DNA of 64,000 bases from the NCBI GenBank assembly GCA_914767885.1, contig CAJZBQ010000057.1, positions 434,001-498,000 of the forward strand, written 5' to 3'. The notes below the pieces were generated by a model that saw only the letters and a list, made by a program, of their open reading frames with translations, made no database searches and was not told the DNA's origin. Origin of the DNA: Blepharisma stoltei. Taxonomy: Eukaryota > Ciliophora > Heterotrichea > Heterotrichida > Blepharismidae. Made by a program: the position numbers and the translations under genes. Below, in pieces: positions 55,477 through 64,000 of this stretch (position 1 is its first letter; every line of letters begins with the position of its first letter).

Positions 55477-56178
55477 TAACTCCCCCCTCCATGAGCGAAC
55501 AAAAAAAATTTGTTGTTTACAATTATTGATTTTAAAAAAAATTATATATAAATTTATAGTATTTTTTTTAAAAATTTATTCGAAATGGTTTTAAAGCAAA
55601 TATTTATTTAATAAAATTTATATTTTAAATTGCAAGCTGCTTAAAATTAAATAAAATTAGTTACTCCCCCCCCCTCCGTGAGTGAACAAAAAAAATTTTG
55701 TTCACTCACGGAGGGGGATAATTTTTTTTTTTTAAAAAAATTTATATATAAATTTTATAAAATTATTTTTTTTCGAAATTTAAAAAAATCCTAATTCGCA
55801 AAAATTGGAAAGCAAATATTAATTCAATTTGCAAAATTTATGTTTTAAAAAGCAATTCGTTTAAAAATAAACAGAATTAGCTCTAGATTTCATTATAATA
55901 ATTATCATTTATATATCAAATTTCTTCCATAAAAAATTTTTTCTATTAAAAAAATTTTTGTTCTCTCACGGAGGGTGGGTTTTTGGGCAAAAAATAGCGA
56001 TTTTTCTAATGGTTTTGTTCACTCACGGAGGGGGCGGGGGAGTTAGAGATTTCATTATAATAATTATCACTCATAACCAAAGTTTTTTTTATAAAATTTT
56101 TGTTAACTTGCGGGGTATCTGTTTTCAGGCATAAAATAGGGATTTTTACAATGGTTTTGTTCGCCCACGGGGGGAGTA
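55477..56178. mobile_element. Outer subfamily A element interrupted by another A element
   Basis: TAA at 55477-55479 and 56176-56178. The left part ends AATAAAATTAG and resumes after the inner copy as GAGATTTCATTATAATAATT, the same core that runs uninterrupted in other A elements. The outer copy is more decayed (GCGGGGTATC in place of the usual right word), so it is the older. Confidence 0.88.
55661..56045. mobile_element. Inner, nearly perfect subfamily A element
   Basis: TTA at 55661-55663 and 56043-56045, complete A ends with CTCCGTGAGTGAACAAAA. Inserted in the core of the outer copy. One of the best-preserved copies in the window, with 60140 and 34200. Confidence 0.92.
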
Positions 56179-56382
56179 AGTGAATTTACTAAATATAAAT
56201 CTTATGATGGATTTGCACTTGTGCTTAAGTTGTTTCACCAATATATTGGGCCAATTTTATTATGATTAATATCTGAGATGTTTTTAATAAAATATAAAAA
56301 TATAAGATATATGCTTATTCATGGACATGCTGAATGCAATTTTTTATACCTCAGAAATATCAATTAATTTGGATTAACAAAA

Positions 56383-57081
56383 ATGAATTTTCTTATCACA
56401 ATTTTTAGCACCACAGGAATCTTTGTGTCTTTTATGCTCAATTTGACTCCAATTCCTTCTCTCATCAAAGCCAATAAAACTCGAGACATTTCAGAAATTT
56501 CTCATCTATATTTCATAATGGCAAGTGCAAATTATCTCAATTGATGCCTTTATGCTACCAAGGTAGATTTGCTCGGTCCTCTAATTAATAACTTAATCGG
56601 ATTGTGCTTCACAATAGCATACATTATAGTTTATCACAAAATTAAAGGTGATATTTGGAAATTTGGCCCAGTTTATTTTGGTTGCTGTACATGCATCTCA
56701 TTAATAATGTTCAAAGTGTTTCCAAGCGATTTATTAGGGCTTCTTTCTGTAGGACTGTCAGCATTACAATATATGGCACCGATTGAACAAATAAAGCCAG
56801 CTTTGATGAATAAAGATCATAAATATATAGATATTTTTATTATCCCTGCTTTAATGAGTAACGCTGCTGTTTGGGGATTTTATGGATTTTTAGTTCATGA
56901 CTGATTTATTATTATACCAAATTTGATGGGCTTATTATTTTCTTTATTTCAAATATTAGTATATGCATGGGCACAAGGATTTTTACCCCATCTTACATTT
57001 TCTTGGCTTGCGAATAAAATTAGAGAAAAGCCCATAAAAATGACTGAGGATGACGCAATTGAGTTTCATAATAATGTTTAA
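56383..57081 (+). CDS. SWEET-type sugar transporter 4 (intact)
   Basis: 232 aa. MNFLITIFSTTGIFVSFML, NLTPIPSLIKANKTRDISEI, the second bundle with YMAPIEQIKPALMNKDHKY, and tail KIREKPIKMTEDDAIEFHNN. TGA-Trp in LNWCLY and elsewhere. Closest to gene 1 in the PIPSLIK motif. No insert. Confidence 0.87.
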
Positions 57082-57198
57082 CTAAACTTTAAATGCCAGA
57101 GTGATGCTCTTTCTAATATATCTGTCATGCAATCATAATAATATTATTTTCATTAATATATGCAAAAAAGTAACAATTATTTCAAGGTTCTTATAATA

Positions 57199-58515
57199 TT
57201 ATACGTGGATTCTTTGGTAGCGAGTAGCACCCTCATCAACATCAAATTCTTGCCATTTGTAATATAGAATCGATGATCCAATAAATAGTAAAGTTAAAAA
57301 GAACATTGGAAGTATTGAGCTTCCAAAGCCGAAATCTGCAGTAACTACCACAGTCGATTTAGCTGCTAAAGCAAACCCAACTTTACTATTTTCAGCGTCA
57401 TAAATTGAATAATATTTCCTCAAAAATACATCTCCTAATATTCAGAAGTTCCCTTTTTGTAATGAAGTCAGCAGAAGTTGGCAATAAAGTCCTTCCTTCA
57501 TAAAGTATTCTTCAGGCTTGAGGACAAAAGCATGTCCTGACCCAAGCTCAAACGAAATATCAGGGTAATCAGTGATTTTGTGTGAAATCCCACAATCACA
57601 CACGAGAAATCCAAAGGCAAGGTAGCACTGACCTTTTTGGTGAATTCGCATCATAATATCATTAGCTTCATTTTTCGGAGCCATAATAAGACTTGTTCCA
57701 GTGTCCACAATTGCCAAAAATGATACGTAATCAATCAGTGTATAATCCACCTTTATGTTTGTCAACAAAACAGTCCAGTAGCCAGTTTCTGGAAACACAC
57801 TCATTCATATGATGTCTGAGTTCTGAGCATATGAAGCCAAATCATATCCTCCGAAAATAATTGCAGAGTTAGGACTCGTAATTTTACTGTCCCCAAAAAA
57901 ATTATCACCAAAATAAACAGAGAAAATTTTGTTTGTAATCAGTCCTTGTAATTTTATATTGTCCAATAAAGTGTTATATCCTTTAGAAAGCTTTCTAAAG
58001 GCTAAGCCTAAAATTCCGTCAGCTTGCATTCCTTCGAAGTCTTTATTTTGATTGACAGAGATAAATGCTTGATTAGAAACATTTAGAGGGTTCCTATCGC
58101 CAATAATAACCCGCTCTTGGCTTAAATCGCCTTGTGCAAATCCCATTCCATATGATAACGTGATTTTTTCGCCAAGAGATTTATAAGATGAGCTATTAGA
58201 CGTGTTTAAATAATTAGAACATGGGTGACATGCAGTTCTGCAATTTGTTGAAGGAACCCAAAGCCAAGAAGAACCTGTATCAAAAATCACTTTAAATTCT
58301 ACTGGAGGTGTTCCAAGTCTTATTTTCCCACTGTATTGCATATTCATGACGTTTTCAAAATAGCTTGATGTGTTGAGATCAATAAGGTTAAGTGAAAGCT
58401 CTGCAAGTTTGATAGAATTTATGTCAATCATTTTCATTGGCTGCGATTTTTCAAGTGGAATTACAATATAGCAAGTCACTGCTAGAGCAAAAATTCAGCA
58501 TAGTAAGAATCTCAT
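57199..58515 (-). CDS. Membrane-anchored aspartyl protease (pepsin family)
   Basis: 438 aa from MRFLLCWIFALAVTCYIVI (signal peptide). First catalytic motif FDTGSSWLWVPS, flap-like YGMGFAQGDLSQ, second catalytic motif IVDTGTSLIMAP, and the conserved ILGDVFLRKYYSIYD near the end. Six or more Cys fit two disulfide loops. A C-terminal TM helix (SSILPMFFLTLLFIGSSIL) anchors it, with a short cytosolic tail. TGA-Trp joins the three visible frames. Likely an acidic-compartment or surface protease. Confidence 0.92.
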
Positions 58516-58825
58516 ATTTAATTCAGAAATTGAAGAAAAACTATAAAACCTATGCAATCTAAATTATTTTGCTCCTTAGAAGATTTTTATAAATGATTAA
58601 ATGAGCCTTAAATTTGTGTTTCTTATGGATATGCCTGTAGATTTGGCAAGCTAATAAAATCCTTTGGATTATTTTTTGCATAGGAAAATAAATTATGAAA
58701 AAAATGAAAATTTTAAACTTTTTATTAATCTTAAAACAAAAATTGGAATTTAGTTATTAATGTTGGAATAAGCATAATTAATTATAAAATAGGTCTCTAA
58801 AATCTTATCTTCTCTCTTATAAGCT
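58516..58825. other. Intergenic AT-rich DNA
   Basis: About 310 bp between the protease start and the stop of the PA-LNR-RING gene. It holds the protease promoter. Nothing else recognised. Confidence 0.5.
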
Positions 58826-61692
58826 TTAAGTAATTATGGCATAGCAATTAGGACACAGCGCATGCTTGGATTTTTTCTTTGTTCAATCATTCAAACAATC
58901 TTTATGAAATATATGATAGCACACTGTGATTTCTTTTCTGCTCTGGGTAACTTTTTCCAAGCAAATCGTACACATAGGCTCTCCATAAAAATCAAAGCCC
59001 TGACCGTGCTCGACAACTGATCCTTCTTTATCTTTCGAATCAATGCTATTACAAGGCTCAGAATCCTCAATAATATTTTCATCGCTGTTGATTATTTCTG
59101 GATTTTGATTATCAATTTCTTGCTGAAGATTTATCCTCGAGGGCAGATGCTGCGCATGCTGCTGATGAGCAGCAGACTGCAAGATCATAGTTTCATTAAG
59201 AGTTAATGGATTGCCTCTTGGCCCAGCCTCTAGATGGGTGGCTTCACGTGTGCGATCGCATGCTCTGCAATACATAATTATGAGTATAGCAATACCAATA
59301 ATGCTAAATAAAAATTACCAAAGAAAAATAAGTCCTCCAATTATACTAGCGATTAAAGCAATTTGAGAAGCAGTAATGCTTGAATCGTCATTATCTCTTT
59401 TATGAGGGCCCCCATGATCACCATGATTGCCAGGACCACCAGGAACAACAGGACCATTTGGAATGCCGGGATCACCTTTACCGTGGCAGGCTCAATTATC
59501 AAAATTACATTCAGGATTATCACACTTCTTATCACATTCATTGTTATATAGAAGCTCATCTGAGCATTTGCACTTTTTTGATATATTACAATCGCCATTA
59601 TCGTAATTACAAATCTCTTTATTGCACTCTGGATCGCATTTACCATTTGTAAGTAAGGATTTATCGCATTTACAGACACAAGATCATCTGTCATAATCAA
59701 ATTCTGTATAATTACAGGAAGGATCACAAACTGAGTTCTTTAACATCTTTGGGGTGCAGGCTAGAGGCGGTGAGTTGCCTCTGCAATCCTCAGCATCGTT
59801 TGCACACATGCCGATATTGCATTTTTTATCACATTTCCCATTATTTATGTCTGATAAATTACAAAGATATGAGCAAGCGTTGGTGCATGATAAGGGCCGA
59901 GAGGATTTGAAACTTCCGCAGAATAAATCCCCGAAATATGAAATGTTTCCCAAAAATTGTATAGAGTTAATACTAATAGAGGGTGCAAATTGGAATTTAT
60001 GGGTACTTGAACCACTAAGCTCACTATCAATCATATTATTGCTTTGGTGATTGCCCTTTCTTCATGAATCGTCAACAAGCGATCTTATTTTTGCAGCATT
60101 AGCATCGAGCCATTCCAAAATAGATGAGCTGCAACTATCTGACTCCTCCCCCCCCCTCCGTGAGCGAACAAAACCATTAGAAAAATCGCCATTTTTTGAC
60201 CCAAAAACCCACCCTCCGTGAGTGAACAAAAATTTTTTTAATAGAAAAAATTTTAATGGAAAAAAATTTTGATATATAAGTGATAATTAGTATAATGAAA
60301 TCTAGAGCTAATTCTGTTTAATTTTAAACAAATTGCGTTTTAGAACATAAATTTTGCAAATTAAATTAATATTTGCTTCCCAATTTTTGCAAATTAGGAT
60401 TTTTTTAAATTTCGAAAAAAATATTTTTTATAAAATTTATATATAAATTTTTTTTAAAAAAAAAATTAACCCCCCTCCGTGAGTGAACAAAATTTTTTTG
60501 TTCGCTCACGGAGGGGGGGGGGGAGTGAGTAATCAGCCTTACAATTGGATGCTACTGCATTTAAATATACAAAAAAGTCCCCCCAATAAATTTTTTTCTT
60601 CATGACATAATTAAATAAAATTAGCTCAAAAACTGTTTGATTAATCATATTTCTCCCTGTGCTTACATGTGTAGAGTCACTTACTCTCCACCTCCGTGAG
60701 CGAATAAAATCATTGGAAAAATCAAATCCTCTATGAGTGAACAAAAACATTAATATGAGAATTTTTATGAAAAAAATATTTTTTGATATATAAGTGATGC
60801 TTGTTATAATGAAATCTCTAACTAATTCTGTTTACCTAAAACAGCTTGCATTTTTAAAATGAAATTTTACAAATTAAATTAATTTTGCTAAAAGTATTTC
60901 GAATTGGGATTTTTTTAAATTTTGAAAAACAATTTACTATAAAATTACTATTAATGTTTTTTAAAAAAAGTTTACCCCCTCTGTGAGCGAAAACAATTTT
61001 TTGTTCAGTCACGGAGAGGGGAGAGCTAGACAGTATTTTCCATTTCCATAGCAATTTTCTGGGCTACAATTTTGACAGGTAAAATAATTAAAAAACACTC
61101 TAATGTTGGCTTGGTGAATAGGCAAAGGAATCATGTACTTGTAAATTTCTGAAATAAAATGAGCATCGATGTTATGGTCACCGGTAAGCCGAATGTCAAT
61201 GTCTAGCTTATTTGAAACTGATATCTCTGTATTAAATTTAACAATAATTTCATAATCCTTATAGCTTTTCCAAATATTGCCATTAGCTTTTGAAATTATT
61301 ACAGCAAAAATATCAATATTCTTATCCCAATCGGGGGGTAGTGAAATAAAATCGCATTCTACCTCATTATCGTTTTTATTGCTTTCAAAAATGACACCTC
61401 CAGCGCCAGTTTGTTGGATATTATAGGTAGCCAATGCATAGTCACAGTCTTCATTATTTACAAACACTACTATGCTCGAGTTAAACCTAGAATTCAAACC
61501 AGAGCATGGATTTTCATACTGTGGCAGAAATGCAACGAATCCTTTAAATGTGTCCTTGATATGAGGATTGCCAAAATTGGCAGTGGTTGCTGGAACTATA
61601 ATATTAGGATAATTTTGGAGAAGGCTCTCAGGCCCTATAAGTTCTAACCTACAAGTTGCAATTCCGAAAAGCAAAAATAAAAATTTGTTCAT
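58826..61692 (-). CDS. PA-LNR-TM-RING receptor-like E3 ligase 1, with two A elements and one mini-intron
   Basis: 706 aa after removing 386 bp, 345 bp and a 15-nt intron. Order: signal peptide (MNKFLFLLFGIATC); protease-associated-like domain (VVFVNNEDCDYALATYNIQQ, GAGGVIFESN); a middle region (YWGDFFVYLNAVASNC); four or five LNR/Notch-type Cys modules (CDKKCNIGMCANDAEDC, CDPECNKEICNYDNGDC); a Gly/Pro/His stretch; one TM helix; a cytosolic tail ending in a RING finger (CTICLEKVTQ, CYHIFHKDC, CPNCYAI). PA-TM-RING proteins (RNF13/GRAIL type) sort or ubiquitinate membrane cargo; LNR modules between PA and TM are unusual. All joins keep frame and match copy 2. Confidence 0.85.
59304..59318 (-). 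other. 15-nt spliceosomal intron
   Basis: GTAATTTTTATTTAG on the minus strand, in the TM helix (GGLIFL-C-IIGIAILII), phase 2. Copy 2 has the homologous intron at the same place, split by an IES. Confidence 0.88.
60140..60528. mobile_element. MITE-like IES, subfamily A, in PA-LNR-RING gene 1
   Basis: TGA at 60140-60142 and 60526-60528; no TA. Excellent A ends in inverted orientation relative to 34200. Keeping one TGA joins CKADY to SDSCSSSILEWLDA, as in copy 2 (CKNDYSDACSESV). Confidence 0.92.
60682..61028. mobile_element. Diverged subfamily A IES in PA-LNR-RING gene 1
   Basis: TA at 60682 and 61027 with tips CTCTCCACCTCCGTGAGCGA and CGGAGAGGGGAGAG. Removal of 345 bp joins GKYCL to SDSTHVSTGRN. 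The end words have many changes, so it is an older copy. Confidence 0.85.
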
Positions 61693-61737
61693 ATTTTGAA
61701 GTTTATAAACTTCCACCAAACTACGATTATTAACTTC

Positions 61738-63640
61738 TTAATCTAATGAATTATCTTCAAATAAATGTTTACTGCAATTTGGGCAAATAGGCTCTTTGGC
61801 AGCTTTAACTATCCACTCTGATAAGCATTTCTTATGGAAGATATGATGACAATTTGTGATTGCTTTATCCTTCTTCGTGATTTTGTCAAGGCAAATCGAG
61901 CAGACAGGATCTCCATAAAACGCATAACTTAAATCAGAATTTACTCCTATTTTATTTTCCATTCTGCCTTCAGTCTTCGAAAACTCTGATTCTTCATTGC
62001 TTTCAACGACCTCCTCATCGCTATTTATAATGCATGGCTCTTGGACTAACTGAGGATCTTGAACTTTGCTCTTCCAATGCCTTCTTGAGGACAGTCTAAT
62101 CATATGCCGCTCATGGGTAGGTGGTGCTCCATCAGGCTGCTGAATTTCATTGATAGTTAAGGAGTCAATTTCAGGATCACTCATTGTTCTTGCATTCTTC
62201 TTTCTTCTATACAAAATATAGTAGACGACAAAACTGATAATTCTAACTCCCCCCATTTAATAACGGACGAAATCAATTTTTTTTCCCCTAAAAATGGAGC
62301 CTAGGTACCATTTTAATAACAGAAATTTTTTCTATAAAAAATTTTAAATTAAATTTAATAGATCTAATGAAATAAGATGGGAGAGTTATTTAAGCGCAAA
62401 GGCATTAAAAAATTATGAGAGCTAATAATATGCATCTGGCTTTCTTTTCTTTAAACCTTGATCTCCCCTTTTCAATTGATGAATGTCTTTTACCCATTCG
62501 CCGACACTTGAATTTGATACATTGAACTTTTAGGCTACATCTTCATATGAAAGAGCTTTATTTTGATGATCCAGGTAGTATTGTGAAATAACTACCTTAT
62601 CACCAGCTGTTAGTCTTTTTGTCTTTCTGCTTTCTCCATTCAACTCCATTTTATTCTCTTTCGACCTTTAAAATGGGATTTTTTTTCAGACCTTTTATAA
62701 AAAAATAAATAGAAATATATATAAATATTATTGAACTTTTTAAGTTATGCCCCATTTAATAGCGGACGATTTTTTTTGTCCGCTATTAAATGGGGGGAGT
62801 AAATAAAAGTTACAAAACGAAGACAAAACTTCCAGCGATTTCTGCTATTAAAGCTATTTGCCAAGTAGCAAGGCCATCATCTCCTGAGCTGCTTGTCTCA
62901 TTTTTGCAAGCATAATTGTCGAAATTGCATTCAGGGGTATTGCAATCTGAGTCACACACATCATTATATAGCAAATCATCACTACAGTGACACACTATTG
63001 TTGATGAACAGTCTCCGTTGTCGTATTCACATATTGCTGAGTTGCACTCGGGGTCGCATATGTCGTTTTCCAATAAAGTGGAATTGCATCTGCAAACACA
63101 TAACCAATTATCATAATTATATTCAGTCACATTGCAGACTGAATCGCAAACGGAATTACTTCTTAAAGCCTCAGTGCACAATGTAGATGTACCTTTGCAG
63201 TCTTCAACGTCATTCGAGCATTTTTCACTTGCACAGTTAATTTCACAGTTTCCATTATTTATTCCTGAGAGTTGGCAATTATCTGAGCAATAACCATAAC
63301 ATGAAGAAGGATGATGGAAAAAACTCTCACAAAATAGCTGACTGAAATAAGAAAGGTCTCCAAGATATGCTATCGAGTTTACAGTTATTGATGGCGTAAA
63401 TCATATATTTTTATTAGATTTTTCAGCCATTTGAGTATCAATTACTGTGTTATCCCATAACTCATCATTGTGATTTTTTCTCCAAGAATAGTCAATAGAT
63501 GTCCGAATATCCTTGATATCGGCGCTAAGTCAATGTATGACAGACTCGCTGCAGGCATCTGAATAATCATTTTTGCAATTAATTGTCATAGCATTCAAAT
63601 AAGCCAAAAAGTCTCCCCAATAATCGTTATTTCTTTGAGC
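61738..63640 (-). CDS. PA-LNR-TM-RING receptor-like protein 2, 5' end cut off by an insert
   Basis: Paralogue of 58826-61692; its stop lies only 45 bp upstream of that gene's start. Visible from YWGDFLAYLNAMTINCKNDY: LNR modules (CEINCASEKCSNDVEDC, CDPECNSAICEYDNGDC, CDSDCNTPECNFDNYAC), a TM helix, then RING CSICLDKITKKDKAITNCHH, CLSEW and CPNCSKHLF. A D element sits in its 15-nt intron. The N-terminal PA part is outside the window or beyond the GC-rich insert starting near 63640. Confidence 0.82.
62244..62802 (-). mobile_element. Pogo-related element, subfamily D, inside an intron
   Basis: TAA at 62244-62246 and 62800-62802; tips CTCCCCCCATTTAATAACGG and its complement, with the right end again forming a hairpin (TCCGCTATTAAATGGGG preceded by CCCCATTTAATAGCGGA). 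It holds a remnant of a transposase DNA-binding domain (62422-62649), the only transposase-like coding in any element here. Confidence 0.88.
62422..62649 (-). pseudogene. Pogo/CENP-B-type helix-turn-helix remnant
   Basis: MELNGESRKTKRLTAGDKVV, then YEDVA-TAA-KFNVSNSSVGEWVKDI: the N-terminal helix-turn-helix of pogo/Tigger-type transposases (compare the A-KF-VS pattern). One TAA (62530-62532) falls inside, at a place where Gln is common; the frame ends at TAG 62422-62424. The catalytic DDE part is absent. Confidence 0.7.
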
Positions 63641-64000
63641 ATGTTAATGTTAATGTTAAAGCTGAATACTCAAAGTCTCTACTTCCAGTAGCCTGCTGGC
63701 ACAAGCGAATTGGTGGGACTTCCACCTCTGGTAACTCTGAGCCCAGGCTGAAAACCCCTGGTTTCTCGGTAGTGGGTTGCCCTTTTTGTGTCCTCAGACA
63801 TTTGCCGGGCACCACCATTTCCAACTCAACCCCTTCACCCTTCGAGGCCAACTGTACCTACCCTGGCCGGCGTCGTCCACCTAATGGGACCCTTTAACCG
63901 GAGGGACCGCCTTGATTGTGAGTCTAGTCTGCCTCCCCTTTTACCAGGTCATCCCTGAGTAAAAACTCAACCACTTTCATGATTCGGGGCAAAGCCGTCG
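63640..64000. mobile_element. GC-rich retroposon-like insert, runs off the window
   Basis: Composition jumps at about 63640, where the PA-LNR-RING 2 frame meets stops. The insert starts with a GTTAAT repeat (ATGTTAATGTTAATGTTAAA) and continues to the window end. The right target copy is outside. Confidence 0.6.

Larger units (their letters stand above)
62243..62813 (-). other. 15-nt intron split by an IES
   Basis: On the minus strand GTAACTTTTATTTA occupies 62813-62800, and the final G of the AG splice site is at 62243, on the other side of the D element. Excision recreates GTAACTTTTATTTAG, the same phase and length as 59304-59318. Confidence 0.85.

Noticed and set aside
18716-61028. CRISPR-like array, because GAGTGAAC/GTTCACTC words recur
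   Set aside because: The words are terminal inverted repeats of dispersed elements, not evenly spaced direct repeats with unique spacers, and the genome is eukaryotic.

Overview
The window reads as germline (micronuclear) DNA of a heterotrich ciliate, most likely Blepharisma or a close relative. TGA is read as Trp throughout: TAA/TAG-bounded frames run through many in-frame TGA codons at conserved positions. TAA and TAG are the stops. Introns are only 15-16 nt (for example 39891-39906, 40437-40451, 41227-41241 and 59304-59318). DNA is AT-rich and genes are tightly packed. Many reading frames are interrupted by inserts whose exact removal restores the frame and the match to a paralogue, as expected of internal eliminated sequences (IESs) that are cut out when the somatic nucleus forms. 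Removal itself is inferred; the frames, repeats and duplicated targets are seen directly.

Inserts fall into four sorts. (1) MITE-like elements flanked by a 3-bp TNA duplication, with tips near CTCCCCCC. They fall into four subfamilies by the inner end word: A (CCGTGAGTGAACAAAA), B (TTTAAATTGAAACAAAA), C (CCTTGATCGAACGAT) and D (ATTTAATAACGGACGA). D carries the remains of a pogo/CENP-B-type helix-turn-helix. (2) Fully palindromic TA-flanked inserts (12036, 17273, 54082). (3) GC-richer SINE-like inserts with 8-16 bp target duplications. (4) Short or plain TA-flanked inserts (564-738; perhaps 22148 and 33295). Several target sites are present empty in a duplicate copy nearby, which fixes insert boundaries from the sequence alone.

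Layout: 0.2-4 kb, aquaporin and ALG1 mannosyltransferase. 4-17 kb, a duplicated unit of a TMEM184/Ost-alpha-like membrane protein and a Cys-rich GPI-type surface protein (three copies in different states of decay), plus a duplicated small coiled-coil gene. 17-25 kb, three F-box/LRR/ankyrin genes and a RING-CH membrane protein; a fourth F-box/LRR/ankyrin gene lies at 36.5-39.2 kb. 25-28.5 kb, two TauE/SafE-type transporters. 28.7-35 kb, a gene-poor stretch made of two nested inverted repeats, a decayed UPF1/SEN1-like helicase and retroposons. 35-50 kb, MORN protein, prominin-like 5-TM protein, RING-PHD protein, tRNA-Glu, an acylated protein, a type I membrane protein and a beta-propeller-like protein. 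50-57 kb, four SWEET sugar transporters. 57-64 kb, a membrane aspartyl protease and two PA-LNR-TM-RING receptor-like proteins, the second cut off near the window end by another insert.

The genes do not form one pathway. Most are tandem families of membrane, secreted or ubiquitin-linked proteins, apparently amplified locally and then peppered with mobile DNA that only a genome-editing germline can tolerate.
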